From: Chryseobacterium gleum
GTDB taxonomy: Bacteria > Bacteroidota > Bacteroidia > Flavobacteriales_D > Sanyastnellaceae
Direction of reading: 5' to 3'
DNA length: 7,637 nt
Assembly: GCA_945897395.1 (NCBI GenBank)
Contig: CAMDFE010000064.1
Span: 1-7,637 of the forward strand
A program made the position numbers and the translations under genes. The stretch's first letter is position 1, and each line of letters starts with the position of its first letter. Shown here in pieces: positions 1 through 6,585 of the stretch. The notes below the pieces were generated by a model. The model was not told the DNA's origin. It saw nothing but the letters and a program-made list of their open reading frames with translations, and made no database searches.

Positions 1-50
1 GAAAGTGTCATTGATACGATCAATAGACACAACGAAAGGATTTTATTCAT
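1..50 (-). CDS. Start of an exported protein (signal peptide only, cut by window edge)
   Basis: Reading the minus strand from the ATG at 50-48 gives MNKILSLCLLIVSMTL followed by a partial codon. This is a typical secretion signal: a Lys near the N-terminus, then an uninterrupted hydrophobic core. The rest of the gene lies outside the window, so neither the cleavage site nor the mature protein is visible and no function can be given. Support for a real gene start comes from the context. A terminator-like hairpin (113-132) lies upstream, then a Bacteroidota-type promoter candidate (71-102), then an A-rich leader without Shine-Dalgarno. It is therefore probably transcribed separately from glmS. 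It could be a lipoprotein or a periplasmic, outer-membrane or secreted protein. Confidence 0.6.
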   Translation of the reverse strand, partial: MNKILSLCLLIVSMTL

Positions 51-70
51 GTTGTTTTTGTTTATTGAAA

Positions 71-102
71 CGAATATAGATTTCTCTTATTCCCACAACA
101 AA
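71..102 (-). promoter_or_regulatory. Bacteroidota-type promoter candidate for the exported-protein gene
   Basis: On the minus strand TTTG (102-99) is followed after 20 bases by TATATTCG (78-71). This matches the Bacteroidota sigma consensus TTTG-N19/20-TAnnTTTG with one mismatch in the -7 box. Transcription would start near 64, giving a leader of about 14 bases before the ATG at 50. It lies just after the glmS terminator candidate, where a new transcription unit would be expected. This is pattern matching only. Confidence 0.5.
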
Positions 103-112
103 AACAGCTATG

Positions 113-132
113 AAAATACTCCGAAGGGAGTA
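113..132 (-). terminator. Rho-independent terminator candidate after glmS
   Basis: On the minus strand, 8 bases after the glmS stop codon, TACTCC-CTTC-GGAGTA forms a perfect 6-bp stem with a 4-base loop (132-117), followed directly by TTTT (116-113). The stem is short and the T-run has only four bases, so termination may be partial. The position, immediately after the last gene of the unit and before a promoter candidate, supports it. Confidence 0.55.
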
Positions 133-140
133 GGTAGATG

Positions 141-1985
141 TTATTCCACGGTTACGCTCTTCGCCAAATTTCTAGGCTGATCTACATTGCAACCACGCAT
201 AATGGCTACGTGATAAGAGAACAACTGCAATGGAATTACAGACACAATCGGAACAAGGCTATCGTCGGTGCGAGGAATTTCAATCACGTGATCAGCCATG
301 CCTTTCACGGTTTTGTCGCCTTCCGTAACAATCGCAATGATTTGTCCCTTTCGCGCTTTCACCTCTTGAATATTGCTAACCACTTTTTCGTATGAAGCAC
401 CCTCAGTCGCAATGACAATAACCGGCATGTTCTCGTCGATAAGTGCAATAGGCCCGTGCTTCATTTCTGCTGCCGGATAACCTTCAGCATGAATATAAGA
501 AATCTCCTTAAGCTTCAAAGCGCCCTCTAGGGCCACCGGGAAGCTGTAACCTCTTCCAAGGTATAAAGCGTTAGAACAATGCTGGTAAATCTCAGCGATG
601 GCCTCTGTAATAGCATTTGTCTTCAGCACTTGCTCAACCTTTAACGGAAGAGATCCCAATTCTGCCATTAAACGCGTTGTTCTTTCGTTTGAAATAACTC
701 CACGCTTTTGGGCAACACTCAATGCAATCTGATAAAGAACCACAACCTGAGCCGTGAATGCTTTGGTCGACGCAACACCTATTTCTGGACCCGCATGGGT
801 GTATGCACCGCAATGAGTGGCTCTTGAAATTGAACTTCCAACAACATTACAAACTCCGAAAATTAACGCCCCACGCTCTTTCGCTAATTCAATAGCGGCA
901 AGTGTGTCTGCTGTTTCTCCTGATTGAGAAATGGCAATAACAATATCGGTCGGATAAATAATCGGATTTCTATATCTGAACTCACTCGCATATTCAACTT
1001 CAACAGGAATACGCGCGAAGTCTTCAAACAAATATTCAGCAACAAGACCCGCGTGCCAAGAAGTTCCACATGCAACAATTAAAATTCGTTGTGCTGTTTT
1101 CCAACGTTCTTCGTGCTCATCTATTCCGCTCATTTTAATGAGTCCGGTTTTTAAGTTTACACGTCCACGTATAGAGTCTTCAATGCTGCGAGGCTGCTCG
1201 TGAATTTCCTTCAACATGAACGAATCATACCCACCTTTTTCAATGGCTTCAAGCTTTAATTCTAACGCTTGAATGTAAGGTGTCTGACCTTGGTTCTCAA
1301 TATTTACAATGGTTAATCCTGTTGTACGATCTACGCGAGCAACTTCTTCATCGTTCAAGTAAACCACATTTTTAGTGTACTCAATGATTGGGGTTGCATC
1401 ACTAGCAATATAGAAATCATCATTGGATCCAATACCAATAACCAATGGACTGGATTTCTTCGCAACAATAAGTTGGTCTGCATTTGATTTGTCTAAAACA
1501 ACAATGGCATATGCACCGTGAACTTCAGCAAGAGCAAGTCTCACCGCTTCGAAAAGACTAACACCCTCAGCGTTACGAACATCTTCAATTAAGTGAACCA
1601 AAACCTCAGTGTCTGTGTCGCTTAAAAACACATGTCCACGATTCATTAACTCCTGCTTAATGGTCGCGTAATTTTCAATAATACCGTTGTGAATGAGTGC
1701 AATTGTTCCGTCGCCGCTGCAATGAGGATGTGCGTTTACATCGTTAGGAACACCGTGAGTTGCCCAACGCGTGTGTCCAATTCCAATATGCGAAAGAGGC
1801 TTTACCGCCCCAACAACATTTTCAAGATCAACAACTTTACCCTTACATTTTTTAACAACGAGTTCCCCATTGTCGATGTAAGCCATACCAGCGCTATCGT
1901 ATCCGCGATACTCTAAACGGCTTAGACCTTTAATTACCTTTTCGTAAACCGGTTCGTTACCTAAATAGCCAACAATTCCACACAT
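141..1985 (-). CDS. glmS: Glutamine--fructose-6-phosphate aminotransferase (isomerizing), GlmS
   Basis: GlmS makes glucosamine-6-phosphate from fructose-6-phosphate and glutamine in the cytoplasm. This is the committed step towards UDP-GlcNAc for peptidoglycan and lipopolysaccharide. The 614 residues are full length for the family (E. coli 609). The N-terminal class II glutaminase begins MCGIVGY, with Cys2 becoming the nucleophile once Met is removed. It also shows HTRWATHG (71-78), HNGIIENY (99-106) and SDTDTEV (122-128). Two SIS sugar-isomerase domains follow, with ACGTSWHA (305-312) and SQSGET (353-358). Residues matching E. coli Glu488, His504 and Lys603 are E494, H510 and K609, with identical spacing, and the C-terminus DQPRNLAKSVTVE is the family signature. 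The start is fixed by the catalytic Cys at position 2. It lies 12 bases after the DUF4270 gene with an A/T-rich leader and no Shine-Dalgarno, so it is probably the last gene of a three-gene unit. No glmS riboswitch is visible, nor expected in this phylum. Confidence 0.98.
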   Translation of the reverse strand: MCGIVGYLGNEPVYEKVIKGLSRLEYRGYDSAGMAYIDNGELVVKKCKGKVVDLENVVGAVKPLSHIGIGHTRWATHGVPNDVNAHPHCSGDGTIALIHNGIIENYATIKQELMNRGHVFLSDTDTEVLVHLIEDVRNAEGVSLFEAVRLALAEVHGAYAIVVLDKSNADQLIVAKKSSPLVIGIGSNDDFYIASDATPIIEYTKNVVYLNDEEVARVDRTTGLTIVNIENQGQTPYIQALELKLEAIEKGGYDSFMLKEIHEQPRSIEDSIRGRVNLKTGLIKMSGIDEHEERWKTAQRILIVACGTSWHAGLVAEYLFEDFARIPVEVEYASEFRYRNPIIYPTDIVIAISQSGETADTLAAIELAKERGALIFGVCNVVGSSISRATHCGAYTHAGPEIGVASTKAFTAQVVVLYQIALSVAQKRGVISNERTTRLMAELGSLPLKVEQVLKTNAITEAIAEIYQHCSNALYLGRGYSFPVALEGALKLKEISYIHAEGYPAAEMKHGPIALIDENMPVIVIATEGASYEKVVSNIQEVKARKGQIIAIVTEGDKTVKGMADHVIEIPRTDDSLVPIVSVIPLQLFSYHVAIMRGCNVDQPRNLAKSVTVE

Positions 1986-1997
1986 AAAGAAATTTTT

Positions 1998-3299
1998 TTA
2001 GTTTGAATATGTAATGATCAAGCGTGTGTTTTCACTTGATACGTTTGAATAATCAGGGCCATGCAAGATGGTTCGGTTAACCGATACACCGGCTGCTCCC
2101 GAAACAATAAATAGCGGAGCGTTTACCATCTCTCCAGAAATGACCTTTTGAACATATTGTGTTATGTTAAGGCGGTATCTTTTGTTTGATTCTTCCACCC
2201 CACCGCCAATGTTTCCACTGAATTGATCGGGAAGAGCAACCAAAGTTCCTTCACTGTTTTGATAGAAAATGAAAATTTGTGATGTGGGGGCATACCTTGA
2301 ATCGGGCTCATATGGAACAATGAGCTCGGCTTTGTTTATGATTCTACCCTCACTCATTTGAAGATCTAACAAGTTTGGAAGTACCAACTTAGTTTTGATT
2401 CCAGCACCAGCTTGCAAATACATTGCGCTTTGATTGGCAAGAGTGTCTACCGTTACTAGACCTTGTAATTCAGGCTGAGTGGCATACTGATAAAAATGCT
2501 GAAGTCGAGAATATCTTCCACAATCAGATGTAATCGGGAATTCGTAGAAAGTAGTATCCGCAAGACCCCCGTTGTCATATCGATAGTAAACGGTTATTTT
2601 GCTGTTTATGTTTGTGAGATCTAACGCAACCACACCCATAGGGTATGAACCCGCCTCCACTTTCAAACCTTTGAAATACGTTTGAAAATTCTCGTCCGAT
2701 TCCAATACAGTGGTATCCGCTGGTTGCAACAACCGAGAGCCTAAACTTGGTTTTAATGGAATACGTAATTGCGGCGCAAGCGAATCTTCGGTGCCGAATA
2801 AGTATGTTTTAGGTTTGAATTGAAACGTTTGCGAAGCGTCTGCCAGCAAGTTTTCGTTCAACACAGGGGCATTGTACGAACTGTTGAAGCTTCCTGTTTT
2901 CGGCAAGTCGGCGCTTAGTTCTTTCACAGATAAATACCCCTCGCCAAGAGAACCGTAGGTGTAACCCGTGTAAGCAACAGAGAAAATAACAGAGTCCACT
3001 TCGAAGATTTCTGGGAAACTAGGATTTGCACCAGAAAGAGCGAATTGCGTCGAGAAACTAGCTAACGTGCGGCCAAAGGTTTCGTCGGTATAAGACCCCA
3101 ACAGGCAAGCCGAAAGCTCATCTGTGGAAAGTGTGTCTTCTCGAACGATATAGCTAGTAATAGCAGCCGTATCGGTTTGATTGGCATACAACACATCTTC
3201 TTCAGGAAGAAGGCCATCTGCCTGCAAATCTGTTGGTTTTTTACAAGAACCAAAGAATAGCAAGGTTAGAGCGCAAATCAAGAAGAGGACTTTCCTCAT
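1998..3299 (-). CDS. DUF4270 family lipoprotein
   Basis: This is a 433-residue predicted lipoprotein. After MRK and a hydrophobic core comes a lipobox, FFGSC, with Cys19 as the lipidated residue, followed by KKPTDLQADG. No acidic surface-export signal is obvious after the Cys, so inner-leaflet outer-membrane anchoring is as likely as surface exposure. The mature part is rich in short beta-strand-like segments. It has the features I associate with DUF4270: LGSYTDETFGRTLASFSTQF (67-86) near the N-terminus, RYRLNITQYVQ (374-384), and a C-terminal NRTILHGP...RLIITYS pattern (408-432). DUF4270 proteins have no established biochemical role. In Bacteroidota they are known to sit between a short glycogen-synthase-like gene and glmS, as here. 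The start codon lies 3 bases after the upstream stop (TAA CCC ATG), so translational coupling is likely. Family assignment is by recognition of motifs and context, not by a search. Confidence 0.85.
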   Translation of the reverse strand: MRKVLFLICALTLLFFGSCKKPTDLQADGLLPEEDVLYANQTDTAAITSYIVREDTLSTDELSACLLGSYTDETFGRTLASFSTQFALSGANPSFPEIFEVDSVIFSVAYTGYTYGSLGEGYLSVKELSADLPKTGSFNSSYNAPVLNENLLADASQTFQFKPKTYLFGTEDSLAPQLRIPLKPSLGSRLLQPADTTVLESDENFQTYFKGLKVEAGSYPMGVVALDLTNINSKITVYYRYDNGGLADTTFYEFPITSDCGRYSRLQHFYQYATQPELQGLVTVDTLANQSAMYLQAGAGIKTKLVLPNLLDLQMSEGRIINKAELIVPYEPDSRYAPTSQIFIFYQNSEGTLVALPDQFSGNIGGGVEESNKRYRLNITQYVQKVISGEMVNAPLFIVSGAAGVSVNRTILHGPDYSNVSSENTRLIITYSN

Positions 3300-3302
3300 G
3301 GG

Positions 3303-4130
3303 TTAGTCTATCAAAATTGGTTTTGCAGCGTGAATCGTATCAAAAAATTCATCGATGGCTCCGTGAAAGTCTTCGCATTCGTAGGCTTTCAGAACAGGAA
3401 CACTCAAGTTGTTTACCTCTTCCATAAGCTTTGGATTAATATCTGCCTCGTGAATAACCACGCCGTCGGCATGGGCTAGAGCAACCTTCATTAGGTTAAC
3501 ATAATTCGAAGTTGAAAGATCTCCGAGGTGTTGCTGTCCAATTTGGTCGAATTGAACTTTTTTAGATAGACCCTTGTCTATTGACCCGGCGAAATCGTCT
3601 TTGTATAGCGAAACAACAATTTTACTTTCAGCAAAATGAGGGTCTCCTGCGAATACATGCTTCACATAAAGCGGCATTAATGCAGAGAACCAACCGTGGC
3701 AATGCACGATATCAGGAGCCCAACCTAATTTTTTAACAGTTTCAAGCACCCCCTTCGAAAAGAAAATCATACGCTCTCCGTTGTCAGAGAATGGTTTGCC
3801 AGCCTCGTCGTGCAAATAAGCTTTGCGATGAAAGAACTCTTCATTGTCTATGAAGTACACCTGCAAACGAATTTGAGGAATACTCGCAACCTTAATAATC
3901 AAAGGGTGATCGGTGTCATCGACAATCAAATTCATTCCAGAAAGGCGAATAACTTCATGTAGCTGATGTCTGCGTTCGTTAATCTTTCCAAACCGCGGCA
4001 TAAAGATGCGGGTCTCTTTGCCTCTTTCGTGCATGGCTTGAGGGATTTGACGAACTTGATTGGCTAGTGTAGATTCCGGAGTGAATGGAAAAATTTCTTG
4101 ACTTACAAAAAGAACTTTTGTTTTTTGCAT
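3303..4130 (-). CDS. Half-size glycogen/starch synthase-like protein (GT5 N-terminal domain only)
   Basis: This is a 275-residue cytoplasmic protein resembling the N-terminal Rossmann domain of glycogen/starch synthases (GT5 family). It shows KVLFVSQEIFPF at the start (5-16), RIFMPRFG (41-48), RMIFFSKGVLE (120-130, like the RFALFSRAALE region of GlgA) and PDIVHCHGWFSALMPLY (139-155, like PDVVHAHDWH). Authentic GlgA is about 480 residues. The whole C-terminal GT-B domain that binds most of the ADP-glucose is absent, and the sequence ends cleanly at a stop with no remnant before the next gene. The N-terminal KxGGL motif that binds ADP-glucose is replaced by ESTLANQV (19-26). Databases usually label such short Bacteroidota proteins 'glycogen/starch synthase', but glycogen synthesis is doubtful here. 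A binding, regulatory or partner-dependent glycosyltransferase role is equally possible. It is the first gene of the unit with DUF4270 and glmS and is divergent from panC. No Shine-Dalgarno precedes the ATG. Confidence 0.85.
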   Translation of the reverse strand: MQKTKVLFVSQEIFPFTPESTLANQVRQIPQAMHERGKETRIFMPRFGKINERRHQLHEVIRLSGMNLIVDDTDHPLIIKVASIPQIRLQVYFIDNEEFFHRKAYLHDEAGKPFSDNGERMIFFSKGVLETVKKLGWAPDIVHCHGWFSALMPLYVKHVFAGDPHFAESKIVVSLYKDDFAGSIDKGLSKKVQFDQIGQQHLGDLSTSNYVNLMKVALAHADGVVIHEADINPKLMEEVNNLSVPVLKAYECEDFHGAIDEFFDTIHAAKPILID

Positions 4131-4147
4131 AGAGATGTTTAGGTTTG
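4117..4147 (+). promoter_or_regulatory. Promoter candidate for panC
   Basis: TTTG (4117-4120) is followed after 19 bases by TAGGTTTG (4140-4147), an exact match to the Bacteroidota consensus TTTG-N19-TAnnTTTG. Transcription would start near 4154, leaving a leader of about 65 bases to the panC ATG. The upstream box lies inside the first codons of the divergent GT5 gene. I found no better match closer to panC. Confidence 0.5.
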
Positions 4148-4148
4148 C

Positions 4149-4158
4149 CTGAATTCAG
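4149..4158. promoter_or_regulatory. Perfect palindrome between two facing promoter candidates (possible operator)
   Basis: CTGAATTCAG is a perfect 10-base palindrome. It sits in the 15-base gap between the -7 boxes of the panC promoter candidate and the opposing GT5-unit promoter candidate, covering both predicted start points. A dimeric regulator bound here could block both directions. A 10-base palindrome can also arise by chance in A/T-rich DNA, so the operator role is inference. Confidence 0.25.
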
Positions 4159-4162
4159 TTTG

Positions 4163-4197
4163 CAAAGATATTACAAATCTTTTTTGAATTTCGCAAC
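4163..4197 (-). promoter_or_regulatory. Promoter candidate for the GT5-DUF4270-glmS unit
   Basis: On the minus strand TATCTTTG (4170-4163) matches the TAnnTTTG -7 box exactly and is followed by CA, a common context in Bacteroidota. The best upstream element is GTTG (4197-4194), 23 bases away, which is longer and weaker than the usual TTTG at 19-20. Transcription would start near 4157 and leave a leader of about 27 bases before the ATG at 4130. Confidence 0.5.
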
Positions 4198-4219
4198 TTT
4201 TTGTCCTTAAAATACTGAA

Positions 4220-5086
4220 ATGAACGGAACTTCGTGCGAAATAGCTGTGTTACAGCATGTTAATGAGATGACGACGTTCAGCACGAAGTGCAGAAATGAA
4301 AACCGAACCATAGGTTTTGTGCCCACTATGGGGGCTTTGCACGAGGGCCACCTGTCTTTGATTGCAAAAGCGAAAGAATTGTGCGATGTTGTTATCTGTT
4401 CCATTTTCGTAAATCCCACACAATTCAATGACCCGAAAGACCTGGTGCTGTATCCCAGAACAGAAGAGGCGGATATTGCTCTTTTGAAGAGTGTGGGTTG
4501 CGATGTGGTTTTTATTCCGGCAGTTTTAGCCATTTATCCGGAAGGACAAAAGGTGGAAGAATACGACTTCGGAACATTAACATCTGAATGGGAGGGACGG
4601 TTTCGACCGGGACATTTCAACGGGGTTATTACAGTGGTTAAGCGATTGTTTGAAATAGTTCTTCCGCACAAATCCTTTTTTGGCAAAAAAGACTTCCAGC
4701 AATTTTCTGTTATTCGCGAGTGGGTTATTCAAGGTGAAATAGGAGTGGAAATTGTCGGCTGCGATACAATCAGAGCATACGACGGGCTTGCTTTGAGCTC
4801 AAGAAACAAAAGGCTTTCTACAGAACAAGCCACCATGGCCACCGCGTTTTCTAAAGCACTTTTGTTTATTCAAGAGAATAAACAAAAGAACAACGTGAAG
4901 GCGTTGATTGAAGGGGCAACGGAATTATTTATAAAAAAAGAGCAGATTGAACTTCAGTATTTCACCGTAGCTAATTCTCAAACACTAGAGCCGTTAGAGT
5001 ACATTAACGAAGCAAAGCACCAAGTGGCCCTGATAGCAGGATTTATCGGGGGCGTTCGATTAATAGATGAACTCGAATTGAATTAA
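4220..5086 (+). CDS. panC: Pantothenate synthetase (pantoate--beta-alanine ligase)
   Basis: PanC joins pantoate and beta-alanine using ATP, through a pantoyl-adenylate, in the last step of pantothenate (vitamin B5) synthesis towards coenzyme A. It is cytoplasmic. The 288 residues are normal length. Motifs of this cytidylyltransferase-like Rossmann family appear in order: VPTMGALHEGH (34-44, HIGH-type nucleotide site with H41 and H44), FVNPTQFN (63-70, N65 and Q68), GRFRPGHFNGV (126-136), FFGKKDFQQ (153-161; K157, D158 and Q161 match the ATP/pantoate-site residues K160, D161 and Q164 of the M. tuberculosis enzyme), and the KMSKS-like DGLALSSRN (188-196). The first ATG is preferred because about 33 residues before VPTMG is normal, whereas the next Met (17) would remove the first strand. 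It is divergent from the GT5 gene and overlaps the symporter stop tail-to-tail by 4 bases. panD, a frequent partner, is not adjacent here. Confidence 0.97.
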   Translation: MNGTSCEIAVLQHVNEMTTFSTKCRNENRTIGFVPTMGALHEGHLSLIAKAKELCDVVICSIFVNPTQFNDPKDLVLYPRTEEADIALLKSVGCDVVFIPAVLAIYPEGQKVEEYDFGTLTSEWEGRFRPGHFNGVITVVKRLFEIVLPHKSFFGKKDFQQFSVIREWVIQGEIGVEIVGCDTIRAYDGLALSSRNKRLSTEQATMATAFSKALLFIQENKQKNNVKALIEGATELFIKKEQIELQYFTVANSQTLEPLEYINEAKHQVALIAGFIGGVRLIDELELN

Positions 5087-6552
5087 TCGTTCTCTTCTTC
5101 CGGATTGTAGTTTTTCTCTTCCCAACGATTAACAGCCACTGCGGCCACGGCGTTTCCAACTACATTGGTAGCAGATCTTCCCATATCAAGAATGTGATCT
5201 ACCCCTAGAAGCAAGAGCAGACCAGCCTCTGGAATTCCAAATGTGGCTAAGGTACCTGCAATAACAACGAGCGATGCGCGCGGCACTCCAGCAATTCCCT
5301 TGCTTGTTACCATGAGTGTAAGAAGCATAGCGGCCTGATCGGCCCAACTCAAGTCTATCCCATAACTCTGAGCAATGAACAAGCTTGCGAAGGTCATGTA
5401 CATCATACTTCCATCTAAATTGAAACTATAACCCAGCGGTAGCACAAAACTCACGATGCGGTTTCTGCATCCGAAGCGCTCGAGCTCTTCCAATAATTTA
5501 GGGTAAGCCGCTTCGCTAGAGGCCGTGGAGAAAGCCAGAAGCAGAGGAGCTTTTATGCGAGCAGTTAGCTGAACCACGCGCTTTCCAACAATTAAAAAAG
5601 CAACAAACAAAAGCAAAATCCAAAGTAAGAAAAGTCCGCTGTAAAACTCTCCAATGAATAGGGCGTAGGAAGACAACACGCTAATTCCTTTTTTAGCAAC
5701 AACAGATGTCATTGCTGCGAACACCGCGAACGGCGCAACATACATGACCATTGAGGTTATTCGAAGCATAACGTGCCCGAGAGCATCCATGGCTTTTACG
5801 ATGATTTCTCCTTTTTTCCCAAGGGCAGCTGTTGCTGTTCCGAAGAAAAAAGCAAAAATTACTATTTGAAGAATTTCGTTTGTAGCCATCGACTCTATGA
5901 CACTTGAAGGCACAATGTGAACCACGAAACCTTTAAGGGTTAGGGCAGCTTTGTCAATTCCAGACTCCATAGCTTCTGGAGGAAGGGGCACTTGAAGGGA
6001 TTTTCCAGGTTGATAAAGATTCACCAACAACGCACCGAGCAATAAAGAAATGAACGAGGCAGAAACGAACCAAAGCATGGTTTTTCCACCAATACGCCCC
6101 ACCGTTTTCATATCACCCAATTTCGCAACCCCCGCAACCAGCGTGGCAAGTACAAGGGGCGCAATAATCATTTTAATCAAACGAAGAAAGATATCCGTGA
6201 AGATTGAAAGGATTTCTAAGATTTTTTTAAGTGTCGCGTTTTGCGATTCAGAAACATCAATGCTTTTTTGATATTTTGAAAGTTCACTCGAAGCGTTTTT
6301 TGACTTGTTGATGCAGGCAAGGGCCGCATCGTATTTTTCATTTTCCGAAATAGAATCGTTTGAAACAATTGCAGCAAGTTCATCTGCAGTCGGAGTTGGC
6401 TGAGCAGACAGCTCTTTAGCGAGCTGTTCTAGCGCTTCTTTTTTTGTTTTTTGCGATGGAGCCGGATAGGAAACATTTAACGCGTAACCCGCGCCAATTC
6501 CTATAAACAAAGCGATAAATATCCATGTGGAAAGGCCTCCGAACTTTTTCAT
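5083..6552 (-). CDS. Dicarboxylate/amino acid:cation symporter (DAACS/SLC1-like) with enlarged TM1-TM2 loop
   Basis: This is an inner-membrane secondary transporter of the GltP/DctA/GltPh family, taking up acidic amino acids or C4-dicarboxylates with H+ or Na+. The elevator core is intact: re-entrant hairpin 1 with AFSTASSEAAYP (340-351), TM7 NLDGS (378-382, equivalent to NMDGT), hairpin 2 around TSKGIAGVPRAS (416-427), and TM8 with D452, D456, R459, S460 and N463. These match GltPh D390, D394, R397, T398 and N401 in spacing. Arg at the R397 position favours a substrate with an acidic side chain. Typical members have about 430 residues; this one has 489. The excess is a hydrophilic Lys/Glu/Ser-rich segment (about 30-108) between TM1 (9-27) and FLRLIKMIIAPL (122-133). 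It begins 33 bases after the small ORF upstream, so co-transcription is possible, and ends against panC. The exact substrate cannot be read from the sequence, so gltP or dctA is not assigned. Confidence 0.93.
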   Translation of the reverse strand: MKKFGGLSTWIFIALFIGIGAGYALNVSYPAPSQKTKKEALEQLAKELSAQPTPTADELAAIVSNDSISENEKYDAALACINKSKNASSELSKYQKSIDVSESQNATLKKILEILSIFTDIFLRLIKMIIAPLVLATLVAGVAKLGDMKTVGRIGGKTMLWFVSASFISLLLGALLVNLYQPGKSLQVPLPPEAMESGIDKAALTLKGFVVHIVPSSVIESMATNEILQIVIFAFFFGTATAALGKKGEIIVKAMDALGHVMLRITSMVMYVAPFAVFAAMTSVVAKKGISVLSSYALFIGEFYSGLFLLWILLLFVAFLIVGKRVVQLTARIKAPLLLAFSTASSEAAYPKLLEELERFGCRNRIVSFVLPLGYSFNLDGSMMYMTFASLFIAQSYGIDLSWADQAAMLLTLMVTSKGIAGVPRASLVVIAGTLATFGIPEAGLLLLLGVDHILDMGRSATNVVGNAVAAVAVNRWEEKNYNPEEEND

Positions 6553-6585
6553 AAAAGAAAATTTTTCCGAAGATAGTGGCTTAGC

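Noticed and set aside
53..106. Inverted pair TGTTTTTG (53-60) and CAAAAACA (99-106) near the left edge
   Set aside because: The arms are low-complexity, 38 bases apart, and only one would be in the predicted transcript. Chance similarity is likely.
138..395. 85-residue plus-strand open frame at the 3' end of glmS
   Set aside because: It lies antisense within the strongly supported glmS gene, has no family features and starts in the terminator region. It is a shadow frame.
884..1078. 64-residue minus-strand frame inside glmS
   Set aside because: It is an out-of-frame shadow over the SIS domains of an intact, full-length enzyme. There is no frameshift in glmS to explain.
1689..1916. 75-residue plus-strand frame over the glmS N-terminus, and similar short frames at 3062-3253, 3233-3427 and 6050-6271
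   Set aside because: All lie inside well-supported genes on the other strand or in another frame, and none shows domain features.
4164..4182. AAAGAT-N7-ATCTTT hairpin followed by Ts in the divergent region
   Set aside because: It is a weak A/T-only stem that overlaps a promoter -7 box in the wrong place for a terminator, so it is not listed.
4207..4533. 108-residue minus-strand frame antisense to panC
   Set aside because: It covers the conserved PanC nucleotide-binding motifs, shows no recognisable domain, and is best explained as a mirror of panC codons.
6568..6575. TATCTTCG on the minus strand as a -7 box for the symporter
   Set aside because: It has one mismatch to TAnnTTTG, and there is no TTTG/TTG at a suitable distance upstream (the nearest TTG is about 13 bases away), so I do not list it as a promoter.
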